Assembly: GCF_048128805.1 (NCBI RefSeq)
Contig: NC_136016.1
Location: 11,196,176-11,260,175 of the forward strand
DNA length: 64,000 bases
Source of the DNA: Centroberyx gerrardi
Lineage: Eukaryota > Chordata > Actinopteri > Beryciformes > Berycidae
Reading direction: 5' to 3'
In this document: positions 13,531-24,455 of the stretch, one piece after another
Position numbering within the stretch: the stretch's first letter is position 1
How the letters are laid out: the number at the start of each line of letters is the position of its first letter
Translations under genes and position numbers: made by a program
Notes under the pieces: generated by a model
Seen by the model: only the letters and a program-made list of their open reading frames with translations
What the model was told of the DNA's origin: nothing
Database searches by the model: none

Positions 13531-13659
13531 TTTTTATTTGTTTATTTTTTTCCTAAGCGTAGCTTCACCCAAACAATGCGAAGCATAGACGAAAAAAAAA
13601 AAAGGTACAGTAAGGATCGGTCGACCTATATGGGCTACGACTGTAATGAGAAAGTAGGA

Positions 13660-13672
13660 GTGTAGTGTAGTG

Positions 13673-13768
<96 letters not shown>
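13660..13768. repeat. (TG)n(GA)n compound microsatellite upstream of sema4g exon 1
   Basis: TGTAG units lead into about 20 TG steps and then about 27 GA steps, ending next to the predicted first exon of sema4g. A purine-rich tract this close to a start site could affect promoter structure. It is likely to vary in length between individuals. Confidence 0.9.
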
Positions 13769-13770
<2 letters not shown>

Positions 13771-13870
13771 CGGCAGTGTGTGAGCAGTGCAGAACTGCGC
13801 AGAAGTAGCTCGGTGTTCACCGCGACGAAGACGCTACAGAGGATTTTTACAGACTCCACAAAGCGACCAG
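13769..13870 (+). other. predicted non-coding exon 1 of sema4g
   Basis: CpG-containing sequence ends in a strong donor, ACCAG|GTGAGT, at 13870/13871. It lies upstream of the coding exon that begins at the acceptor 18716/18717. The 5' limit is a guess placed at the end of the GA tract. No ATG in it connects to the semaphorin reading frame. Confidence 0.55.
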
Positions 13871-14449
13871 GTGAGTCTTTAGTGTGTCTACCTGACAGCC
13901 GTGTTATATTCCTGCCACTTCACACTCTCTCTAGACATATAGACTGTTTCTGCCCAGGTGAAGGTGACTTAAAGAGTGGGTGCTTTGTGTTTTTTTCCCC
14001 CTCCCCTCCGTGCTGCAGTCCAGTTCGGACAGGTGCACATGGATATACTGTATGAATGGATGTTTTTTGGTTTATTGCGCGGACTTCTTCTTATATAGGC
14101 CTTTTTGTGTTTTCACCCCATCTAAAGGTCTACAAATGCTAGCCTGTTTTTGTTTAGCACATAATTCGCATAAGTTGTAGGCTATTGATAAAACGGTGTA
14201 TGTTATGTGTGAAAGTATTTCCATCGCCCAGAACCGTGTTGAGGTTCATGGAAGCAGTCCGTAACCCACTTACAGTATCCCGACCTGACTGCATTGCTAA
14301 TGTGGAGTCAGATGTAGGCTAGACAAAAAATATAAATATGACGATACTGTTTATTTCAAGCTTTGTCCCCGTTTTACTTTGGGGGAGTGTGGAGGAGGGG
14401 GGGTGGATATAAGCAAGAGGCAGATACCAGAGGAAAGTGTCTTTTAAGT

Positions 14450-14450
<1 letters not shown>

Positions 14451-14499
<49 letters not shown>

Positions 14500-14516
14500 G
14501 TGTGTGTGTGTGTGTG
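14451..14516. repeat. (GT)n microsatellite
   Basis: This is a long GT run with one GC interruption. Confidence 0.9.
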
Positions 14517-15466
14517 CCCTGAGTGGTTTGTAGTTACAGGTTCATTACTAACTCATCCATCAAAACTTAAGAGAAAAGAGAAAAGATGGCAATGGGACCT
14601 TGTTCTTCATTTGGCATGGATGGGATAATAAATGACACTGTCAGAACTGTAACTTTGATCCAAAATTAGTTTTTGGGGGAGCTGCGGGATGATTAAACTG
14701 ATAATCTCAGCTCCCCAACTCCCTGATTCAAAAGGGCACAGGAGATGGGTGGAGGAGATCTGTGTTTCTACACTGGATTTCTCTGATCATGAAATCTTTC
14801 TGAAATGTACAGGCTGAAATTTGTCTCTTATCCCAAGCAGCTCCATTTCACATCAGACACACATTTACACATGTAAAAAAAAAAAATAGACAGCTAATTT
14901 GATTTGCATTCTTCACCTGCAGGGATGCAATATAGGCTACATTACATGATGCACTTGTATTGTAGAAGGTTGTGGGAGGAGGTGGGGGCGGGAGAGAGTA
15001 AATCACATTAAATCAGGGATTCAGTATCTCATCCTCCTGCTCCTCTTGTTTGTTGATCACAGATTAATTGTTCAGGACCTATTTTATCCTCAGGGATCAA
15101 GTAAAAGAACATTTTCATCCCTGAGAAAAATTCATCATGTATGCATCATTTGGTTCATTTAATGCTTTTAATGCTTTAAACTGAGGCAGAAAGAATACAG
15201 AATACATTTTTACACAGTTGAGAACTTCAGAGAATTTAGTGATATCTTAAAGTGGAATGCCACTCATGTGTTTTCATGTGGACAATAGCAGTTATGCCAA
15301 TCAAACATGAACAATGCCCTCACATGTAGAAACCAGGGCATCTAGACTGTAATCTGTGACGCTGCCAAGATGTACAACTTGGAGCTCTTAACAGTGAATG
15401 GTAAATTGACTTTGTGAATATTTGCTTTGGCTTTTACATCCAACTGAACTTTATTTCACCATTGTG

Positions 15467-15940
15467 TTAAAGGAATACTTCACCCAAAAATGAAAATTCT
15501 GTCATCATCTACTCACCCTCATGCCAGATGAAACACAGGTGAAATTTGTTAGTCCATATAACACACAGGGAGGTTGCCAGCACAACTTCGTAGCAGCCTT
15601 CTCCAAAACAACTGAAGTCAATGGGGACCAGTTCTTTAGAGTTCCAAAACAAAAACAGCCAAACAATCACACTGTGAATAGAAAGACCTATACACCATTA
15701 TTTGTTGCAAATCAATCAGCTGTAGTTAAGATTTGCACTAAATTATGGTGTAAATATAGGTCTTTTTGGAACTCTGAAGAACTGGTCCCCACTGACTTCA
15801 GTTGTTTTGGAGAAGGCTGCTATGGAGTTGTGCTGGCAACCTCCCTGTGTGTTATATGGACAAACTTCACCTGTTTCAACTGGCATGAGGGTGAGTAGAT
15901 GATGACAGAATTTTCATTTTTAGGTGAACTATTCCTTTAA
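15467..15940. mobile_element. fold-back MITE with TTAA flanks, about 470 bp
   Basis: The two halves are near-complementary along most of their length. AGGAATACTTCACC at the left end pairs with GGTGAACTATTCCT at the right end, and the arms continue inward through matching blocks to a short central spacer near 15710-15740. TTAA sits at both ends (15467-15470 and 15937-15940), as expected of a TTAA-targeting DNA transposon (piggyBac or Kolobok type). The terminal words resemble an abundant teleost MITE whose ends read TTCACCCAAAAATGAAAATT. No transposase is encoded. The 125-codon ORF inside it is accidental. Confidence 0.8.
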
Positions 15941-16802
15941 CAGTTCTGAACCAGAAAATATCCCTTTATCCCCAGAAGACCAATTTGGTTCTCGCTGTTG
16001 CCTTTTTCCATAATGAATAATCTAATAACCTGCAAACTAACCCCAGGGAACAATAGTGAATGTTCACCAGTACAGACCAGTCTTCCTAGGACAGAGGAAA
16101 AGCCTGTGTGAATGTTGAAATTCAGTGGTATATCCCTTTAACTAAATGATAATAAATCTTGAGAAATCATTATTTATTTTTATGTCTGAGTGTGCATAAC
16201 ATGACATATGGGTTTTGTCAGCTGTAATTATTTGACAGACTCAAACGGAGAGCAATAATTCTCTCATAAATTGTATATTTCCACTACAAAATGGCAGATT
16301 ATTTGAGACACAATCATCATTTCATGCTTCTCAGAGGAGATTTGTTTAAAGATTTCTCCATGTCAGAGTGAATGTGGCCCACAGGGTGAACCCACTCATT
16401 CTTCCTTTTCCATGCGATTAATCTCTTTAGTAACGGTTCATGCTTTCCTCAGCTATTAGCCTTCCCCAGTTGGTTTTGGATAAAAAAAGCATATCATGTA
16501 TGAGTATCCTGTTTAAGTATCATGTGCACATAAGCCCCATAGTATATTCATCTTGCATTAGTCTGGAAAATGTGTTGCTCGTTCTGCTGCAGATTTTCCT
16601 TAATGCTTGGTTGATGAAGTTAGCACAAAAGTATTCAAATCAATGGTTTCACAGTTTTTTTTGCATATTTAGTGGGATCAGTTTCAAAACTGAGAGGGAA
16701 GACAAGGATAGTTCACCTTATTATCTTGAGCTGTCTGCAGAAATGTCAGGCTAGATATTTTACAAATCACTCTGTCTTGCCTGACAGCTGCCCATATTGG
16801 GA

Positions 16803-16837
16803 AATAGTTGTATTATACTCTGTATAATACAACTATT
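16803..16837. repeat. perfect 16-bp-arm hairpin
   Basis: The arms 16803-16818 and 16822-16837 are exact reverse complements around a 3-base TCT loop. The word ACTCTGTATAATAC in the right part recurs about 47 bp downstream. It lies in sema4g intron 1. Confidence 0.85.
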
Positions 16838-17599
16838 ACTCTATTACTATTACTATTACGATACTCTGTATAATACTTCTTCATATTCTGGAGGAGAGTA
16901 ATGAGTTAATCTCAGCTTTCTAATGAGGAGCAGAGGACAGAAACTATAACAGAAATGAAGCTACAGCTGCCCACCAACTTTCCAAATTAGCAGTAGCTCT
17001 GTTGCAAGCCTAGCCCGCAGATCAATAAACAGGAAGATATTGATAGACTTTTCCCAGTAGAAGGTGTTTCAGACACAGCGTGCTGTTTTGTTCGATTCCT
17101 CCCGTCATGCATGACATGTTAGTCGTGCCAGTGCCAAGGCAGATGTGTTTACCTTTCCTTGTGGAGTTTCCATGCTTTCGTCACTGAGGCAACGCCATGC
17201 TGTCAACGCCTGTGCCACCTACAGCAGCACACACAACACAAAGGCAGATGTGGGGAGACAATGGTGTGTTTGCTCTGTGCTCCACACGAGGACAACAGGC
17301 TACAAAACACACCTAAGGGCTTCTCCCTGTCTTCTCTGCAGACAGTGGTGTTGACAATGCACTAAAAAGTTAGGAACACATGAAGCCATCATACATAATA
17401 CTGCTCACACACATGCTTGCTGCACTGCTGTTGCACTGTTGCTCCATCCCCAAGTAGAGTGTTTTAGAAAATCGTGTAGTTCCAGATGGACGCAAGGTGA
17501 GGAGACCCCTACACCACTACTGTAGGGTTATTTATCTCCCCCCCACTCTCTCTCTAACCCTCTGTAATCTTATAGGTTGGTTTCGTAGAAGCTGAGCAC

Positions 17600-17880
17600 C
17601 CATCCTGCTAACACAGAGGTCATTAGCCTCATTGTGTTTCATGCTGAGAGTGACTGGCAGCAGCAGCAGCAGCGGAGATTAAGCTGGGAATTCTCCTGTG
17701 TCACCGTGCAGAGGAGCGGGATTCACGGTGTTGGCCCTTTGATCAGTAACGGGGCCAGAGAGTGGCCAGTCAGGCGGAGATTGTGCTGATGGCACGAGGC
17801 CTAATCGCTAGATTATCCATCATTCGGCTCCAGTGTGCACACAGCTAATTATGAGGTGGAGCTGTGTGTTGTAATATCAC
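17600..17880. promoter_or_regulatory. candidate conserved non-coding element in sema4g intron 1
   Basis: This stretch is free of simple repeats apart from one short CAG run. It is dense in homeodomain-like words (CATTAGC, CTAATCG, GATTATCC, CTAATTATG) and balanced in composition. This is a reading of texture only. I cannot compare species here. Confidence 0.25.
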
Positions 17881-18189
17881 AGAGGCGTATTATTTAAATC
17901 CCAAAACTTTTTAAATTGTCTTTTATGTAACAGCACCTTACTCATTCATTTTGGCTAATTGGTTGTGATCAGAGAGCGATGATGCATATCAGCGAGTGAT
18001 TTTCAACCCGTGTGGTCAGGTAGTTAAGGAAGTTCACACACAATATCTCTTGTCAGCAAACTTCGCCAAAGTTCATCATACCCGCCTATCATCTGTGTTT
18101 GGAGACATCTTAAAACGTCCTTCATGTCTCTTCAGATATTTCAAAACTTCCTGAGACATCACAAGATATGCTGATGGCTGGGTATAATG

Positions 18190-18442
18190 AGGGGGAGGGA
18201 GGCACGCTGGCTAGAGCTGTCGCCTCACAGCAACAAGGTTCCCCAACACACCACGAAGACATGCAAATTAGTAGATTGGAGATTCTAAATTGCCCATAGG
18301 TGTGAATGGGATTGTGATTGTCTGTATATCTGTGTTAGCCCTGTGATGTGATTCCCTGCCCTTCACCCAATGTATGCTGGGATAGGCTTCAGCCCCCTGT
18401 GACCCTCAATAGGAATTATGAATGAATGAATGAATGGATGTA
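18190..18442 (+). mobile_element. degraded SINE of a common teleost family
   Basis: The sequence runs from GGCACGCTGGCTAGAGCTGTCGCC through GACATGCAAATTAGTAGATTGG, CTAAATTGCCCATAGGTGTGAATG and GCTGGGATAGGCTTCAGCCCCC to a (TGAA)n tail. These blocks occur in this order in a widespread fish SINE-like repeat. The head has lost a clean B box. Family assignment is from memory of its motifs. Confidence 0.65.
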
Positions 18443-18716
18443 ATCAAACAGTCATATAAAAAGTAAAACTTCTACACAACAATGCACACTTCTGTACACA
18501 AGAAGACTCGTATTTCCCCTTTGTACGTGGCGTCTTTGTTGTGTGACTGCTCTTTCTATTTTGCATTTATCTCCCCAAACTCCCAAATCCAACTGGAAAA
18601 TGAACTTGTACTTTTAGCCTTCAGTTGTGTATGCTGAACCAAGTCTCTTGTAGTTAGAGCCAGTGCATCTGTATTCAACACACATTACTTTTTCTCTTTC
18701 TTTTGTCTGTTTGCAG

Positions 18717-18857
18717 CCGGAGGATGAGCTAGAAGCCTGCATCTGCCTGCTGAGACTGACAGAGAAGACGCACGCTTCACACACTTACATTCCGTGTGTG
18801 CGCAACCTAATTGAGTGCAATAGAGGCTGCGCTTGGACCCACGTCAATCTGTTGAAC
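18717..18857 (+). promoter_or_regulatory. sema4g 5' leader in exon 2, with a minimal upstream ORF
   Basis: The exon opens after the acceptor TTTGCAG at 18716. It contains an ATG at 18724 followed by one codon and TAG, a two-codon upstream ORF, and then no other obstacle clearly blocking the main ATG at 18858. Confidence 0.5.
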
Positions 18858-21800
18858 ATGGGGGACCAGAGATCAGTCCATCCCCTCCTGCTGCTGCTCC
18901 TGCTGCTGCCTGCCAGGCTGTCACAGTTGTGGGCCTTCCCCTTCAGCCCGTCCCTGGACCTGGATGTCACCCCCAGGACCACCGTGTTCAACAAAGGTGA
19001 GGGGGAAAACCTGCTGCAAAGACCCAAACACATTAACTATCACACTCACTCACACTCACAGACAGTAAACACCACACCACACCACACTGGCCTTATTCAA
19101 CGCTGATGCTGTTCCGGCTCCTCCCTCCCCTCCCATCCCCTTTAAACAAGTGGCACAGTTTTTGAAGTTGGCCCTGAAGACAGCTTCTTCATCCTGAGAG
19201 TTATTAATCGCCTCTCTCAAGCCCTGTCCTAGATCACACAGCTCACCAAGCACCTCTAATGAAACAATAGACAAGAGGCTCTCTCAGCCCCCATAAAACA
19301 GGACCTCTGCACGGTAGACCCGATTAGTGCCTGCGCAGAAAATACTGCTGAATAGGGGCGTTTGGACAAAGAGTGGGTATTTACGCACATCATCAGCACC
19401 TCTGCCTTCCCTCCCACCTTACCCCACCCCCATAGCAGCTCACCTATCCCCCCCCCCCCCGAACCCCTCCTCCTCCTCCCCTCTCTCTCCATCACTGCGG
19501 CAGAGGCTACCGCTGCAGCTGCAGAGGGAAGGGAACTCCAGAGCTGGCAGCCTCTTCAGATGGCTGTGCTGTACCTCCGCTCCACCCCTCTCCACTCCTC
19601 TTCAGTCCTCAGAGGACGAGTATTATTAGAGGAGAGGTGGAGTGAAGAGGGCCGGCTGTATCGCCAGCTCTGCTCCCTGGTGCAGTGTCATAAGAGCTAT
19701 GGAGACTGTTGCGGTGTGAAGTGACGTTTTGAGAGATGGGATAATGCTGCTTGACGTTCTGAGTCATAATTACTCAGGGAAATTAGAATATTACAGAGGC
19801 AGAAGACCCATTTTTTTGCTGTGTGCTTGCTTTATTATATTGCACACTGTTGTTCCACTGAGAGAGGAATTATTTAGAAAATTAGTATTTTGTTTGCTGT
19901 TAGGAGATGCAAGTTTTGCCTTACAATATCTGTTTTGTTGTAGAAAAATGCCTATTGCAGTCACTGCAGCACTAATACAGGATGCAGGATGGTAAACACA
20001 TAGATGCTGGATGTGAGGCCAGTTTGATGGCTACTATTGTAAGGCTGTCTGCTGCAGACAATGGCCACTGTCTATGGGAGTAGATGGCACTGAACTGATT
20101 ACTAATATCAGTACAGTCACTGTACTGATATTACTGACATCAACTAAATGAGAGGGACACACTAGATTAACTCTGAAGGGTTCGTCAGATGGAGCAGCGC
20201 TATAATTCATTAAGCCTCATTAAGTACGTTTGTAATTATATCACAGACAGAATTCTCCACTGATATTGTCTATTCTGAAAGGCTCTACTCCCCACTTTGT
20301 TATGCCCCTGGCTATTTATTTATACATCTCAATGTGCTCACTCTGTCTTGGATTATAAATCATACATACTCTGCTCACTGTGGGCGCTGTTCTGTGCTGC
20401 AGCCAGAGCCAGTCTGCCATCACAGATCTGATTTTTTCTCCTTGCCCTCATCGAAAGGCGTCCTTGACCTACATTCTAACCATCAGGGGACGTGTGCGAG
20501 TACATGTGCGAATGCATTATGTGTGTGTGTGTCTGCATGCGTTTCAATCTGTCTGCATGTGTGTGTTTGAATATGTACGAGTGCAGTTGTGTGTGTACAT
20601 CCCTGTGTGTGTGTGTGCACATACAGGTATATGTACAGTATATGTGGGTATTTGTGCATTCATGTATTCACATCTAAAATCTGCACACATGCACCCTCTG
20701 TCACTTTCCCTTTGGAGCCACATGTCACTCTTGGGGGATGGAGAGCGCAGAGAGTAGCACCTCATAAAGATGATTTGTCTGCCTGGCACTAGACTGGTGC
20801 GCATATGGAAATAGGATGGATGTTTTATGTGGGTGGAGTTGGCTCAACTGTACCACCACCACCACCTATGGGAGTGTGTCAGCTGTATTAGTTTGACTCT
20901 GTGGGCGGATTTATAATATGTTTCGCAGTTGGGGTGAGGGGGCGCTCATTAATTTGCAGTATGCTTTACAGATGGCCTGCGTGAGTGGGAGAACTAGGAC
21001 ATGCTGTAAAGGAAGAAGTCCAGATTTATAAGAAGGAGCTTGAAAAGGGCATATAACATATACAGTATCTCAGAAATCCTATTATGTATAGCTTTCTTTT
21101 GGCAAGTTTGACCCCTGGTCTTAATGTGTGTATGTGTATGTGTGTTGAGAGTGCCTGTTTACTTCTCCCTTTGGTAATATTAATGCCTGACTGTGTGCTG
21201 AACTCAACTGTGTGCCCGTGGGGCGTCTCCTTTGGCCCGCTTTTTCTGCCTCTGCCAACCAGACCTGAAGTAATAAGGACCTGAAATATTGATGCACTGT
21301 AAGTTGTCTGCTGTCGCCATGACAAGTTGAGAGGGCAAAAGAGGTGCTGGTAGGATTCCTTTTCTGTGGTTGGTACAGTGATTAGTATGACGATGGCGAT
21401 AAACTTTGCCAACCTGACGTTAGATTGAAGATGAGGTGTTTTCTTCATCCCGCATGGCTGTTAAAGCTCGTAGCGGCGTCGAGGAGACAGGCCGTACTGT
21501 CTTAGCAAACAGGCTGAGCGACTGCATGTACTGCATATTGAATACAAAAGACAAACATGATTCTCTTACGTTATCGACTTAGCTGCGGCTGCTTCTGCTG
21601 AAATCGTTTCATCTCTCTCTCAGCCCCGTGGAGATGAGACAATGTTGTTGTACAATGTCGCCTCCGTGGTTCAATTGTTTTCCCCAGCGTTGACAGACAC
21701 GTTTCCCTCTCTGTGGTGACATCTCTCCGGTGACAAAAGGGTGGATTGGACCTTAAAATCCTCTCTTGAGACTTCCATGAGTGGTGGTGCTTTGATCCAT

Positions 21801-22631
21801 TACCGTCTGATGGTGCTGCTGTGTGACTGTGACAGGATCTTATTGGTGACTCACTGATAGCATCTACCTAGACCTGAAATAACACTGGGACTATTTGGGT
21901 ATTGTATGTGGGGTTGCGCTTCGGTGTCTTTGCTGAGATGAAAGTCTTGGCTGTCTTTTCATCTTTCTCTGCAATCTCCCTGGTAAAACAAAGTCTTGTG
22001 AAAGTTTTGCAGCCAAAGGTTTTCCAATGTGCTCTGTCATCAGAGGTGTTGTGGTACACATGACAATGTGACTGTTGGCGTGATACTTAACAAGGGTTTT
22101 TTTTCTGACAGTGGGTAACATCTTTATTCATGAAGAACTGAGTACACAATTCTGACTAGGAAGTTCCCATTTTTCCTTATATGCCATGAGATTCCTCATG
22201 AAATGGTGGATTATGTAGTTTAAGAGCAAACTTCAAGGCATGCACATAAATATTCATTTTAAATTTTGAAAGCTCATTGCTAGTATTGAGCAGTCCAGTA
22301 ACAGTATATACAAATACAAAATTGTATATAGTTATCCTATTATATATTATATAACAATAATAATTATATATTGTAAAAATACATGATTACTCATTTAGTA
22401 CACTTTATACTAAGAATAAATGTATAGTATTTTGTGTTCATTCACATGTTATGATACTAGAGAAGTATGTCCAGTGTCTCTCAAGCCTGATGATGAAGGG
22501 TGTGTTTATATAATGTTGATAGAGTTGACAACAGCTGACAGTTCTCACACTGTCCAAAGTGGTTAAGTCATGGGCTTTCCTCCCAGCATTTGTACCCAAA
22601 TCTTTGTATAAGCACGTGTGTGTGTGCGTGT

Positions 22632-22705
<74 letters not shown>

Positions 22706-23073
22706 CATGTGATAGCCAAAGTGAGTCTAAAAGGGCCTCACGAGTGAGCACTGAGTCACCCAGGAAGTCATACACTGTGTTGACTGTGACTAGGCACACA
22801 CACGCACGCACATACACACACAAACAAACATACAGTGGATTTACTCTGATCTTGGACCCCACATGGAGGATTACAAATATGTCTGAACATGAGTTCACAC
22901 AGTCTGTGATGCGCCACCTGTGACGGCTCAGTGTTGGGACGCACTCACTCAGACTTCTGGCAAACACACACACAACACACACTCCTCAGATCTTCTGAGT
23001 CACTGACAGAGATGCCCCCACTCTTTCTCAGAAGACAGTTGAAGGGTAAAGTAAGTGTGAATTAAGTGTGTGT

Positions 23074-23115
<42 letters not shown>

Positions 23116-23220
23116 CCACTGGAAAAGCTGACAGATGTTTCTGAGGGGCAGTCATTTTGACCTCTTACCCTCACCCATGTGCTGAACTGTGTACTCTGAA
23201 CATACACACAAACAAGCCCA

Positions 23221-23276
<56 letters not shown>

Positions 23277-23418
23277 CACACAGACACGCATGCACGCACG
23301 CACATGTATGCATACATGATCAACAGTAAATAGAAACCAGCCAGCGGGCTGAGAGGTTTCTGGCACACCCCAGTGCTCTGTTGATTCTCCTCATCGATCT
23401 GTAGCAGAGCACAAGGTA

Positions 23419-23462
<44 letters not shown>

Positions 23463-24397
23463 TATGGGTAGAAAACAGTGGCCTCAAGGCAGGGTAGGTC
23501 TACTTCAACATTGGACAGTTGGTAACCTCACAGTCAATCTATTCATAGCTATACTAAAGTTATGAAAAAAATAGATTGAAACATAAAGTTCTTTGATCTG
23601 ACCTGTGCCTCCACTTTATCAGCAGGCGCTCATTAGTCAGCTGGGTTCAAGTAGCTGATACAGCAACATGATGGAATTTCAAACATCGACAGAAAATTTG
23701 AATTAGATGAACAAATTATCATTGTGGCTTAGATGTTAAGTCAAGTGTCAAATAACAATGTAATGAGAGGAATTAAAAATGTAATTTGAGACCTGTTTAA
23801 ACTGAATTTCTGTGGTTGTCTGTTGGTAATTCCACACTGTGCTTTCTACGTGTGTGTGTGTGTGTGTGTGTGCAAGAGAGAGTGAGTAAAAGAGAGTAAG
23901 ACCAAGTTGTTTTCTTCTTTAGATTTGGTTTGGAGCAAGATTGTATTTGCACCCCATTGATTTTCACTTGTGTAATGACTTCAGACTGAGTTGAGCATTG
24001 GCTTTCTGCTTCATAAGTCTGGGTCCCTTATCACCAAACCATGGAGAGGCAGCAGGTGTCCAAAAACATGCCAACGAGGCAGTGTTGCCTGTGTAAAACA
24101 ACACAACGGTCATGCCAGGTCCAAGACCAAGGTCGCTCCGCCACTGCTGCCTTGGGCCAGGGACATTTCGTACGTCACCGTAGTCCTTCTCATCCGCACC
24201 GTGCTTGTTATATCACTCCGCCACTATTTTTATAAGATAGAACCCAAGGCTTGTGCTCACTCTTGGATGAGTCACGAGTAGTGGGCTCTTTACATTGCCT
24301 TGGGCTGTCATTGTGTTTACATAACTCTTTCTTTAAGCATGATGTCGGAGGATAGGCAATGTTCCCGTGAGGAGGATGATGTTTTGTCACTTATGCA

Positions 24398-24455
<58 letters not shown>

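Larger units (their letters stand above)
10901..13659. other. head-to-head spacer between mfsd13a and sema4g
   Basis: I see no gene in this spacer. It holds a (GA)n tract, a (CT)n tract, a degraded tRNA-headed SINE and a dispersed repeat, each listed separately. The mfsd13a promoter lies at its left edge and the sema4g promoter at its right edge. Confidence 0.5.
13871..18716 (+). other. predicted intron 1 of sema4g
   Basis: This 4.8-kb intron holds a (GT)n run, a fold-back transposon, a perfect hairpin, a SINE remnant and a stretch resembling conserved non-coding DNA, each listed separately. I see no coding exon. Confidence 0.5.

Noticed and set aside
15521-15898. 125-codon ORF on the plus strand
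   Set aside because: It lies wholly inside the fold-back MITE and has no protein-like content.
18663-18857. Longer N terminus for sema4g in frame upstream of 18858
   Set aside because: The frame is open upstream, but it crosses the acceptor at 18716 and would put 65 residues before the signal peptide. The ATG at 18858 leads directly into the hydrophobic leader.
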